Assembly (NCBI RefSeq): GCF_000813845.1
Contig: NZ_JWTB01000001.1
Span: 44,886-108,885 of the forward strand
DNA: 64,000 nt
Direction of reading: 5' to 3'
DNA from: Pseudarthrobacter phenanthrenivorans
Lineage (GTDB): Bacteria > Actinomycetota > Actinomycetes > Actinomycetales > Micrococcaceae
Shown here: piece after piece, positions 57,401-64,000 of the stretch
Layout of the letters: each line of letters opens with the position of its first letter
How positions within the stretch are numbered: the stretch's first letter is position 1
Notes under the pieces: generated by a model
Databases searched by the model: none
Told to the model about the DNA's origin: nothing
Seen by the model: only the letters and a program-made list of their open reading frames with translations
Made by a program: the position numbers and the translations under genes

Positions 57401-58111
57401 CTACGTCCTGATGGCCCCAAGTCCCGCAATCAGGGCCTCGAGCCCAAGGTGGAAGGCTGTGTCGGCCGGGCGGCCCCGTTCCTGCCCGGCCGGCGCGCCT
57501 TGTCCGGCTGACGAACTGCGCACCGCAGCCGTGAAATAAGGGGTGGACTCCGCCATCGATCCGGATTCGAAGATGTCTTCCGGCGCCGTGACGTCGTACG
57601 CGGAGCCAAAGATAAAGGACTCCAGCGCCACGATGGCGGGAACGATGCGCGCCTGGGGGAAGCCGGCGTCGGCAAATCCCTTGCTGACGGTTTCGTACAT
57701 GGCGAGGGTCTGCGGCGCATCCGTCACCGGCAGGACGGCGATCACGGGGATCAGCGGGGTATGGGCGGCAAAGACGTCCCGGTAGCTCCACGCCCAGCCG
57801 CGGACGGCGTCCTCCCAGGTTCCGGAAGCGAATCCGGAGACATCCACCAGTGACATCAGGTGGTCCTCCACCAGCAGCAGCACGTCCTGCTTTGAGGCCA
57901 CATGGTTGTAGAGGGCGGACGGTGCCACCTCGAGCAGTTTGGCCAGGGCGGCCATGGTGAGTCCGTCGTATCCCTTGCGGTTGATCAGGTCCAGTGCTGC
58001 GGCCGTGATCCCGGACTTGTCCAGTACTGCCGCCGATGGCCGGCCGGCCCGCCTCTTCTGTGCACCACCGTTGCTGGTGGTGCGTCCCTGTGCGGCTGAT
58101 ACTGCCGGCAT
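57401..58111 (-). CDS. TetR-family regulator of putrescine oxidase (inferred)
   Basis: This repressor has a TetR helix-turn-helix (GLTMAALAKLLEVAPSALYNHVASKQDVLLLVEDHL, residues about 40-75) and a helical ligand domain. I chose ATG 58111 (MPAVSAAQG) because AAAGGG lies 6 bases upstream; an ATG at 58141 would add ten residues. The basic stretch QKRRAGRPS before the DNA-binding domain is usual. It is divergent from the puo gene, with a perfect palindrome between them, so it likely regulates puo and itself. The ligand is probably a polyamine or its product, by context. Confidence 0.87.
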   Translation of the reverse strand: MPAVSAAQGRTTSNGGAQKRRAGRPSAAVLDKSGITAAALDLINRKGYDGLTMAALAKLLEVAPSALYNHVASKQDVLLLVEDHLMSLVDVSGFASGTWEDAVRGWAWSYRDVFAAHTPLIPVIAVLPVTDAPQTLAMYETVSKGFADAGFPQARIVPAIVALESFIFGSAYDVTAPEDIFESGSMAESTPYFTAAVRSSSAGQGAPAGQERGRPADTAFHLGLEALIAGLGAIRT

Positions 58112-58179
58112 CGCTGCCCTTTCGTTGATGGTCTCCAGCATTATTCCATCCAGTACTTCCGCTCCCCGAAGCCAGCAGC

Positions 58180-58210
58180 TATAGTTCTAATAAATGAATG
58201 GCATTCATTT
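58180..58210 (+). promoter_or_regulatory. puo promoter and TetR operator
   Basis: AAATGAATG-G-CATTCATTT (58192-58210) is a perfect 9-base inverted repeat. It starts 7 bases after the -10-like TATAGT at 58180-58185, so a bound repressor would cover the transcription start. Confidence 0.7.
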
Positions 58211-58247
58211 AGTGGTCCCCGTCACCAAGGGCCGCAGAGAGGACATC

Positions 58248-59639
58248 ATGCTGAACCTGAACCGCGACGTCGTTGTCGTTGGAGCCGGCCCGTCCGGCCT
58301 GACCGCCGCCCGTGAACTGAAGAAGGCCGGCCTCACCGTTGCCGTGCTCGAGGCCCGCGGCCGTGTGGGCGGCCGCACCTGGACGGATACCGTGGACGGC
58401 GCCATGCTCGAAATCGGCGGCCAGTGGGTCTCGCCGGACCAGACCGCCCTCCTTGAACTGCTCGAGGAACTGAACCTGGAGACCTACCCCCGCTACCGCG
58501 ATGGCGAGTCCATCTACATCGGCGCGGACGGCACACCTGTGCGCTACACGGGCGACACCTTCCCGGTGGACCCGGACACCGCCGTCGAAATGGACCGCCT
58601 GGTGGCCCTGCTGGACGGGCTTGCCGCTGAAATCGGCCCGACCGAACCCTGGGCGCATCCCAAGGCCCGCGAGCTGGACACCATCTCCTTCCACCACTGG
58701 TTGCGGCAGAACTCGGCCAACGAGGAAGCATGCAAGAACATCGGCCTCTTCATCGCCGGCGGCATGCTCACCAAGCCCGCGCACTCCTTCTCCGCCCTCC
58801 AGGCCGTCCTGATGGCGGCGTCCGCCGGCTCGTTCACCCACCTGACGGACGAGGACTTCATCCTGGACCGCCGCGTGGTGGGCGGCATGCAGCAGGTTTC
58901 GCTGCTGCAGGCACAGGAGCTCGGCGACGATGTCGTCCTCAACAGCCCTGTGCGCACCATCAACTGGGAGGCGGACGCCGATGGCGGCCACCGCGTCACC
59001 GTCGAGTCGGACCGCGCCACCGTCAACGCCCGCTTCGTGATCATGGCCGTGCCGCCCAACCTCTACTCCCGCGTCTCGTTCAACCCGCCGCTGCCGCGCC
59101 GCCAGCACCAGATGCACCAGCACCAGTCGCTGGGGCTGGTCATCAAGGTCCACGCCGTCTACGCGACGCCTTTCTGGCGGAACAAGGGGCTGTCCGGGAC
59201 CGGCTTCGGCGCGGATGCCCTGGTCCAGGAGGTGTACGACAACACCAACCACGGCGATGCCCGCGGCACCCTGGTGGGCTTCGTATCCGACGAAAAGGCC
59301 GATGCCGTCTTCGAGCTGAACGCGGAGGACCGCCGGAAAGCGATCCTGGAATCCATCGCCGGGTATCTGGGCGAGGAAGCGCTGGCGCCGGAGGTCTATT
59401 ACGAATCCGACTGGGGCTCGGAGGAGTGGACGCGCGGTGCCTACGCGGCCAGCTACGACCTGGGTGGCCTTCACCGCTACGGCAAGGACCAGCACGCGCC
59501 GGTGGGCCCGATTTACTGGTCCTCATCCGACCTTGCGGCCGAGGGCTACCAGCACGTGGACGGTGCTATCCGGATGGGACGCATCACCGCCGCGCGCATC
59601 GCCGAGGTGGCGAAGGTCCCGGTGGCCGCCGGCTGGTAA
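58248..59639 (+). CDS. puo: Putrescine oxidase (FAD amine oxidase)
   Basis: This 463-residue flavoenzyme oxidises putrescine to 4-aminobutanal with release of ammonia and H2O2. The sequence closely follows the actinobacterial putrescine oxidases I know (Rhodococcus, Kocuria): GAGPSG near the start, GGRTWTDT, LEIGGQWVSPDQTAL, the GLFIAGGMLTKPAHSFSALQ stretch and the C-terminal ESDWGSEEWTRGAYAAS. I chose ATG 58248 with AGAGGA 6 bases upstream; the ATG at 58194 lies inside the operator palindrome. It is controlled, by location, by the divergent TetR gene. Confidence 0.92.
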   Translation: MLNLNRDVVVVGAGPSGLTAARELKKAGLTVAVLEARGRVGGRTWTDTVDGAMLEIGGQWVSPDQTALLELLEELNLETYPRYRDGESIYIGADGTPVRYTGDTFPVDPDTAVEMDRLVALLDGLAAEIGPTEPWAHPKARELDTISFHHWLRQNSANEEACKNIGLFIAGGMLTKPAHSFSALQAVLMAASAGSFTHLTDEDFILDRRVVGGMQQVSLLQAQELGDDVVLNSPVRTINWEADADGGHRVTVESDRATVNARFVIMAVPPNLYSRVSFNPPLPRRQHQMHQHQSLGLVIKVHAVYATPFWRNKGLSGTGFGADALVQEVYDNTNHGDARGTLVGFVSDEKADAVFELNAEDRRKAILESIAGYLGEEALAPEVYYESDWGSEEWTRGAYAASYDLGGLHRYGKDQHAPVGPIYWSSSDLAAEGYQHVDGAIRMGRITAARIAEVAKVPVAAGW

Positions 59640-59640
59640 A

Positions 59641-59652
59641 TAAGCATGCTTA
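59641..59652. promoter_or_regulatory. Palindrome upstream of the flavin-binding protein gene
   Basis: TAAGCATGCTTA is a perfect 12-base palindrome directly after the puo stop. TACTAT just downstream could be a -10 element. It is a candidate operator for the next gene. Confidence 0.4.
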
Positions 59653-59705
59653 CTATTAGGCTGGCGGCGGGGAGCGTCCCCGACTTCAGACGAACGAGGT
59701 GAGGC

Positions 59706-60188
59706 ATGACTGACGCGCAGAGCATCAGCAAGGTTACGGAGATCATCAACGATTCCAGGATCGGAATGGTCACCACCATCAATGAGGAAGGCGCCCTCGT
59801 CAGCCGGCCGCTGGCCGTCCAGGAGGTCAAGGACGACGGCGACATGTGGTTCTTCACCGGGCTTGGCACGTCGCAGGTAGCGCACGTCAGGGCCGACCCG
59901 CGCGTCAACGTGGCCTTTGGCAAGAACACCGAATGGGTTTCCGTTGCCGGAACGGCCCAGGTGGTCACCGACCGGGCCAAAATCCACGAGCTGTGGAACC
60001 AGGCCGTGGAGGCATGGTTCCCCGACGGCCCGGACACCCCCGAGGTTTGCCTGCTGCACATCGACTCGGACTCGGCGGAGTACTGGACCAGCCCCGGAGG
60101 CACCGCAGCCACCGTGCTGCAGTGGGTGAAGTCAAAGGTCACCAACACCCGGATGAGCGTCGGCGAAAGCGGCACCGTGGAGCTGTAG
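59706..60188 (+). CDS. Pyridoxamine 5'-phosphate-oxidase-like flavin-binding protein
   Basis: This 160-residue split-barrel protein resembles general stress protein 26 and related FMN- or F420-binding proteins: MVTTINEEGALVSRPLAVQ, MWFFTGLGTSQVAHVRADPRVNVAF and EYWTSPGG are the recognisable parts. The reaction is unknown; the family binds flavin at a dimer interface. Ribosome binding site GAGGTGAGG lies before the ATG. A terminator follows, shared with the convergent gene. Confidence 0.88.
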   Translation: MTDAQSISKVTEIINDSRIGMVTTINEEGALVSRPLAVQEVKDDGDMWFFTGLGTSQVAHVRADPRVNVAFGKNTEWVSVAGTAQVVTDRAKIHELWNQAVEAWFPDGPDTPEVCLLHIDSDSAEYWTSPGGTAATVLQWVKSKVTNTRMSVGESGTVEL

Positions 60189-60203
60189 TCCACGGGCTTT
60201 AGG

Positions 60204-60235
60204 GGGCGGGACGGCTAAGGCTGTCCCGCCCTTTT
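60204..60235 (+). terminator. Terminator between convergent genes
   Basis: A 12-bp stem (60204-60215 with 60220-60231, one G-T pair) has loop TAAG and a TTTT tail. Confidence 0.88.
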
Positions 60236-60823
60236 CAGTGCCTGCAGGACCGCCGGCAGGAGGACATCGTTGCGCCCCCACACGGGATCGAGGACTTCGA
60301 TGTACCAGGAATCCGCGAGCAGGAGCGCCAGGGCGTCGTTGGTCTCTTCGGCCCAGTCACGGATCTGTTCCTCGTCCACCGGGTTCTCGCTGGAACCCAG
60401 CACGGTGGTGATGTCCTCCCCGGCCAGGGTCACTGGAATGGCGGCGTTGCTGGACTCGCCCGGGGCGTGGGCCACGGCCACCAGTTCGGTGCGGGTGGAG
60501 AGCGCCAGCAGGGCCTGGGCGGTGGCGGCGCCGCAAAAACCGGTGACGTACTGCCGCTGGGCCGCACCTTCGGCCAGGATCCCCGGCTGCGATTCCTTGG
60601 TGAAAAGCCCGTTCCGGTTCAGCTCGGCAAGCGCCTTGGCAATGGGCCGGGTTTCAGAATCGTAGTCCGCGGCAAAGTGCCCCGGCTGGTACGAGCTGCC
60701 GCCCTCCAGCCACCGGGCCGTCAGTTCTCCGGCAGCTTCCAGGCTCGTGGCCTGCCGCCAGACTCCGCGGTCCTCCAGCAGGCGGCCGTACTGGTCATGG
60801 ACGGGCAGTTCCTCAGGCTTCAT
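60215..60823 (-). CDS. Conserved hypothetical protein, 202 residues
   Basis: I do not recognise a named family with confidence. The protein is soluble, acidic and tryptophan-containing, with a repeated helical pattern and phrases such as LTARWLEGGSSYQPGHF and FCGAATAQALLALS; similar hypothetical proteins occur in other actinobacteria, as far as I recall. Codon use is typical of the neighbours and the frame is intact. No signal peptide, membrane helix or catalytic motif is evident. It is convergent with the flavin-binding protein gene. Confidence 0.75.
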   Translation of the reverse strand: MKPEELPVHDQYGRLLEDRGVWRQATSLEAAGELTARWLEGGSSYQPGHFAADYDSETRPIAKALAELNRNGLFTKESQPGILAEGAAQRQYVTGFCGAATAQALLALSTRTELVAVAHAPGESSNAAIPVTLAGEDITTVLGSSENPVDEEQIRDWAEETNDALALLLADSWYIEVLDPVWGRNDVLLPAVLQALKRAGQP

Positions 60824-60882
60824 CCTGGGATGCTACCGCCGGGCTGCAGGGCCGATCCAGCGCGCCGACACAGCGGTTAATG

Positions 60883-61494
60883 TCAGGCGCCCTGCTCCGA
60901 AGGCTGCGCCGAGGGGATCCCGGCTGCCCGTTCGGCTGCCGCCAGGGAAGCAGCCAGGCTTCCGACGGCGTCCGGGTACCCCCGGTGCGCCGCCTCCCGC
61001 TGCTGTTCCGCGGTCCGCAGTGCTTTGATCAGTGCCGACGTTTCCGGCCGCCGGACGTCGGTCAGATCGGGGAAGTCGATGCTGCACGCCGGGTCCAGCT
61101 CATAGTGCCGCCACCGGAGCAGGAGTTCATCATGCTGTGCGCGGGCTGCCTGGTGGGCGAAGTGCTGCTCCCGCTCTTCGCGCCGTGCTGCACGCCGGGC
61201 CAGGAACCGTGGAGTTGCCCGGTAGGCTGCAATCCCCGCAGCAGCCCCGGCCCCCGCCAGGATCAATCCGGCCCACGGCGATACCAGCGCAGGAATCAAT
61301 ACGGCGGGGATGGCCACGCAGGCCCCCAGGAAAAGGTCCCAGAACACCTGGTCCGGAGCCTCCGGTGAGCCGGCCCTGGGGGCCAGAACCCGGCGTCGGA
61401 CGAGGAATACCGTGCCGGCCACGCTGGCCACCAGCACCGGGCCGCACACCAGCACCACCCATGCGCCGTGGAACAGGGACTCCGCCATTGCCAT
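60883..61494 (-). CDS. Hypothetical membrane protein, 203 residues
   Basis: There are three to four hydrophobic segments in the N-terminal half: GAWVVLVCGPVLVASVAGTVFLV (about 10-32), then LFLGACVAIPAVLIPALV and WAGLILAGAGAAAGIAAY. The C-terminal half is charged and helical (RRAARREEREQHFAHQAAR), probably a cytoplasmic coiled coil. No family is recognised. It stands alone, leftward, and is divergent from the FMN reductase gene. Confidence 0.7.
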   Translation of the reverse strand: MAMAESLFHGAWVVLVCGPVLVASVAGTVFLVRRRVLAPRAGSPEAPDQVFWDLFLGACVAIPAVLIPALVSPWAGLILAGAGAAAGIAAYRATPRFLARRAARREEREQHFAHQAARAQHDELLLRWRHYELDPACSIDFPDLTDVRRPETSALIKALRTAEQQREAAHRGYPDAVGSLAASLAAAERAAGIPSAQPSEQGA

Positions 61495-61691
61495 CGCACA
61501 CCTCCAGGGCCGCAGCCCGGCCGGAAGACCCGAACTGGTCCTTCCATTGCATCGCCTTCCCGCCGGACCGTCAATGCCGGGCCGTCAATGCCGTGGGCGG
61601 CCCCGTACCCGCCGTGGCAACTGGAATAAAAGGAGGCCAATCCTGCATTTCCCTCATGAGGATCCTTTCCACAGGGGCAAGGAGGACGGCA

Positions 61692-62249
61692 ATGACCAGA
61701 ATTGCAGTGGTGGTGGGCAGCACGCGGCCGGGACGGCGCAGCATGCAGGTTGCCGAATGGGTCCTGAAACGCGCCCGGGAGCACGGCGGCGCGGAGTTTG
61801 GGATTTTGGACGTGGCCGATTTTGATCTGCCGCTGCTCGATGAGCCGCTGCCCCCGTCGCTGGGAAACTACCAGCGGGACCACACGAAAAGGTGGGCCGC
61901 GGCGGTAGCGGGCTTTGACGGGTTCATCTTCGTGACCGCCGAATACAACCACTCCGTTCCCGGCGCCCTGAAGAACGCGCTGGATTACATCTACGCGGAA
62001 TGGAACAACAAGGCAGCGGCCTTCGTCAGCTACGGCAGCGCCGGCGGTGTCCGGGCTGTGGAAAACCTCCGGCTGATCGCCGCTGAGCTTCAAATGGCCG
62101 ACGTGCGGGCCCAGGTTGCCCTGCCGATCGCCTCTGACTTCCGCGACTACACCACCTTCACGCCCTCCGACGCCGCCGAGCAGGCACTGCAGCCACTCTT
62201 CGAACAGCTCATTTCCTGGTCAACGGCGCTGCAAACCCTCAGGAAGTGA
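61692..62249 (+). CDS. NADPH-dependent FMN reductase
   Basis: This 185-residue flavodoxin-fold enzyme has the phosphate loop GSTRPGRRSMQVAEW, the LPLLDEPLPPSLG segment and the typical FVTAEYNHSVPGALKNALDYIY. It reduces FMN or quinones with NADPH. The start ATG 61692 follows GGAGG by 6 bases; the long in-frame extension upstream to 61032 is spurious. It lies 13 bases upstream of a VOC-family gene in the same direction. Confidence 0.92.
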   Translation: MTRIAVVVGSTRPGRRSMQVAEWVLKRAREHGGAEFGILDVADFDLPLLDEPLPPSLGNYQRDHTKRWAAAVAGFDGFIFVTAEYNHSVPGALKNALDYIYAEWNNKAAAFVSYGSAGGVRAVENLRLIAAELQMADVRAQVALPIASDFRDYTTFTPSDAAEQALQPLFEQLISWSTALQTLRK

Positions 62250-62262
62250 GTAGCGTGGGGTC

Positions 62263-62643
62263 ATGCGACTGAAAATGTGCAGTATCCATGTCCAGGACCC
62301 CGCGGCGGCGCACGCCTTTTACACCGGAACGCTTGGTTTTGACACGCTGATGGCCATGCCCGAGCACAACCTCTACATCATCAAGGATCCCGGTGCCGAT
62401 GACAGTGCCGTCGGCCTTCTCCTTGAGCCGAGCGACAACCCGATCGGTGCCAGCTACATGAACGCGGTGCGTGAGGCCGGACTTCCCGCGATCGTTTTCG
62501 GGGTTCCCGACGTGCAGGCCGAGTACGACAGGCTGGTGGCGGCCGGGGTCAGCTTCAAGATTCCGCCCACCACGGATCCGTTCGGGACCAGCGCCGTGTT
62601 CGACGACGGCTGCGGCAACTACATCCAGATCCACCAGGACTGA
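62263..62643 (+). CDS. VOC-family (glyoxalase-fold) protein
   Basis: This 126-residue protein has two beta-alpha-beta-beta-beta modules: MCSIHVQDPAAAHAFYTGTLGF at the start and FGVPDVQAEYDRLVAAGVSF with FDDGCGNYIQI at the end. The family includes glyoxalases, dioxygenases and resistance proteins. Metal ligands His9 and the final Gln/His region are candidates only. It is likely co-transcribed with the FMN reductase. Confidence 0.88.
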   Translation: MRLKMCSIHVQDPAAAHAFYTGTLGFDTLMAMPEHNLYIIKDPGADDSAVGLLLEPSDNPIGASYMNAVREAGLPAIVFGVPDVQAEYDRLVAAGVSFKIPPTTDPFGTSAVFDDGCGNYIQIHQD

Positions 62644-62646
62644 GGG

Positions 62647-63051
62647 CTACTTCGCCTGCGCGCGGTCCTTCTTTGCCTGCTTCTTCGCGGCCTCTTCCTT
62701 GACGCGCTGCGCTTCGGCGCGCACGGCGGCGTGCGTAGCGCGCTCGGTGACCAGCCACTGCGGCGGAGCCTGCAGCAGAGCCGTGATCTCCGCCGTCGTG
62801 AGGGCTTCCTCTACACCGCCGCGGGCCAGGCCGCTGATGGAGACGTTCAGCTTCTGCGCCACGACGGGGCGGGGGTGCGGGCCGTTCCGGCGGAGCTCGG
62901 CCAGCCATTCCGGCGGGTTGGCCTGGAGTTCGGCGAACTCCTCACGGGAGATGGTTGAATCCTGGAACTCCTGCGGCGTGGCCGGGAGATAGATGCCAAG
63001 TTTCTTGGCAACGGTGGCCGGCTTCATGGACTGGGAGTTTGCAGAGGTCAT
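62647..63051 (-). CDS. DUF5997 family protein
   Basis: This 134-residue protein begins with a helix-turn-helix-like pattern (MKPATVAKKLGIYLPATPQEFQ) and contains SREEFAELQANPPEWLAELRRNGPHPRPVVAQKLNVSISGLARGG-type sequence (shorter pieces: EFAELQANPPEWL, VAQKLNVSISGLAR), with a Lys/Ala-rich C-terminal tail. It fits DUF5997, an actinobacterial family of unknown function often next to a LysR-type effector-domain gene, as here. Its start is 37 bases from that divergent gene. Confidence 0.82.
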   Translation of the reverse strand: MTSANSQSMKPATVAKKLGIYLPATPQEFQDSTISREEFAELQANPPEWLAELRRNGPHPRPVVAQKLNVSISGLARGGVEEALTTAEITALLQAPPQWLVTERATHAAVRAEAQRVKEEAAKKQAKKDRAQAK

Positions 63052-63088
63052 GCTTCAAGGGTATCCGGGCGGCGGGTACTGTGAAGAC

Positions 63089-63871
63089 GTGCCCGCCGAC
63101 AATACCCCTGCTCCCAATGCCCAGGCCACCGCTGAGGGCCAAACCACCGCCCAGGCCCAGTCCGCCGCCGACGCAGCGGAACCCCGGGTACTGCGCATCG
63201 CCTACGTCGCCGGCGTCACCCCCGGAAAATGGATCCGCCGCTGGGAAGAGCGGATGCCGAATATTCCCCTCGAGGCATTCATGGTCGACGACGACGTGCA
63301 GCTTAAGAGCCTCCATGACGGTGCCGCGGCGATGGCCTTTGTCCGCCTGCCGATTGAACGCCAAGGGCTCAGCGTCATACCGCTGTACGAGGAACAGCCG
63401 GTGGTGGTGGCGCCAAAGGGCCATGAAATTTCGGTGTTCGAGGAAGTGGCCCTGGCCGACTTGGCGCAGGAATCGCTCCTCAACATAGCTTCCCTTGGTG
63501 GCCCGGAGGCTGCCCTCCACGTGGTTGCGGCGGGGGCAGGCCTGGTGATCCTCCCCATGTCGGTGGCACGCCACCTCAACGTCAAGGACACCGTGGCGCG
63601 CAGGCTCACCGGCGCCGACGGAACCGAAATCGCCTTGGCCTGGCCCACCGAATCCACGGATGAGGTGCTGGAGGAGTTCATCGGCATCGTGCGCGGACGC
63701 ACCGCCCAGAGCTCACGCCAGCCTTCCGCCCAGCCCGTCAAGGTGAAGAAGGAACCCAAGCCCGACCGCCGCGGCACCGGTGCCAAAAAGGCGCCGAAGG
63801 TAGCGCAGCGCTACGCTCCGAACCCTGACAAGGGCCGGGGGAAGGGATCGCGGAAGAAGGGCAAGCGCTAG
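63089..63871 (+). CDS. LysR-type substrate-binding domain protein without DNA-binding domain
   Basis: The GTG start at 63089 gives 260 residues. After an Ala/Gln-rich lead (about 1-32), the protein goes directly into a LysR effector-binding domain (LRIAYVAGVTPGKWIRRW, VVVAPKGHEISVFEEVALADL, AGLVILPMSVARHLN). No helix-turn-helix precedes it. The last 45 residues are strongly basic (KVKKEPKPDRRG to GSRKKGKR), which could bind nucleic acid. Its divergent pairing with DUF5997 suggests they act together, but the ligand and output are unknown. The longer frame to 62993 runs inside the divergent gene and is not used. Confidence 0.82.
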   Translation: MPADNTPAPNAQATAEGQTTAQAQSAADAAEPRVLRIAYVAGVTPGKWIRRWEERMPNIPLEAFMVDDDVQLKSLHDGAAAMAFVRLPIERQGLSVIPLYEEQPVVVAPKGHEISVFEEVALADLAQESLLNIASLGGPEAALHVVAAGAGLVILPMSVARHLNVKDTVARRLTGADGTEIALAWPTESTDEVLEEFIGIVRGRTAQSSRQPSAQPVKVKKEPKPDRRGTGAKKAPKVAQRYAPNPDKGRGKGSRKKGKR

Positions 63872-63904
63872 GAACAGCAGACACGCGCTAAGAACACAGC
63901 GGGA

Positions 63905-63937
63905 CAGGCCGGCTCCGCGGGTGGCGGTGCCGGCCTG
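63905..63937 (+). terminator. Possible terminator hairpin after the LysR-like gene
   Basis: CAGGCCGGC pairs with GCCGGCCTG across a 15-base loop, without a T-run. No gene is seen from 63872 to the window end. Confidence 0.35.
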
Positions 63938-64000
63938 CCTGGTTGGAGTTATCGCCTTGTGGTGCCGTGGGGGTTGGGCCTAGGTGTTTTGGATGGTGTC

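Overview
The window carries the chromosomal replication-origin neighbourhood of a high-GC actinobacterium. Gene order, protein sequences and the parB-parA-rsmG-jag-yidC-yidD-rnpA-rpmH / dnaA-dnaN-gnd-recF-DUF721-gyrB-gyrA arrangement fit Micrococcaceae, most likely Arthrobacter or Pseudarthrobacter. That genus call is recognition from memory, not a database result.

Layout. 1-7 kb: a truncated lipoprotein transpeptidase (PBP), a CrtI-like FAD oxidoreductase, a GT87 membrane glycosyltransferase, two tiny ORFs with strong ribosome binding sites, a histidine phosphatase and a CCA-adding enzyme. 7-13.2 kb: a Nudix hydrolase, the lipid II flippase MurJ, a separate gene for the pseudokinase/discoidin-like part that mycobacteria fuse to MurJ, then trxB-trxA behind a SigR-type oxidative-stress promoter. 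13.2-17.4 kb: a 4.26-kb stretch with no credible gene, holding seven full parS sites and two tight DnaA-box clusters. 17.4-23.2 kb: leftward parB, parA (with an eighth parS inside its coding sequence), rsmG, jag, yidC, yidD, rnpA, rpmH. 23.2-25.6 kb: a bipartite oriC flanking dnaA. 25.6-35.3 kb: dnaN to gyrA and a DUF3566 membrane protein. 35.3-42.5 kb: tRNA-Ile, a DLW-39 microprotein, tRNA-Ala, an EamA transporter, GT2, an 11-residue-repeat protein, cyclophilin, rhomboid, an AhpD-like protein flanked on both sides by DnaA-box-rich intergenic DNA, tag and crgA. 42.6-53.8 kb: sortase E, a small membrane protein, pabA, and the cell-wall signalling operon fhaA-fhaB-pstP-rodA-pbpA-pknA-pknB. 54-64 kb: tRNA-Leu and accessory metabolism (FadR-type regulator with a talarate/galactarate-type dehydratase, TetR regulator with putrescine oxidase, small flavoproteins, DUF5997 with a DNA-binding-less LysR effector domain).

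The genes work together on three themes. Initiation and segregation use DnaA, oriC, ParAB and parS. Envelope growth uses MurJ, RodA, PbpA, the Pkn kinases, FHA proteins, CrgA and sortase. RNA and protein maturation use RNase P, RsmG, YidC and the CCA enzyme. The most unusual signals are non-coding: the parS/DnaA-box field at 13.2-17.4 kb, and DnaA-box arrays at 40.4-40.8 and 41.4-41.6 kb that share a TGTTAATAA nonamer with oriC.

No insertion sequence, prophage, CRISPR array or rRNA gene was seen.
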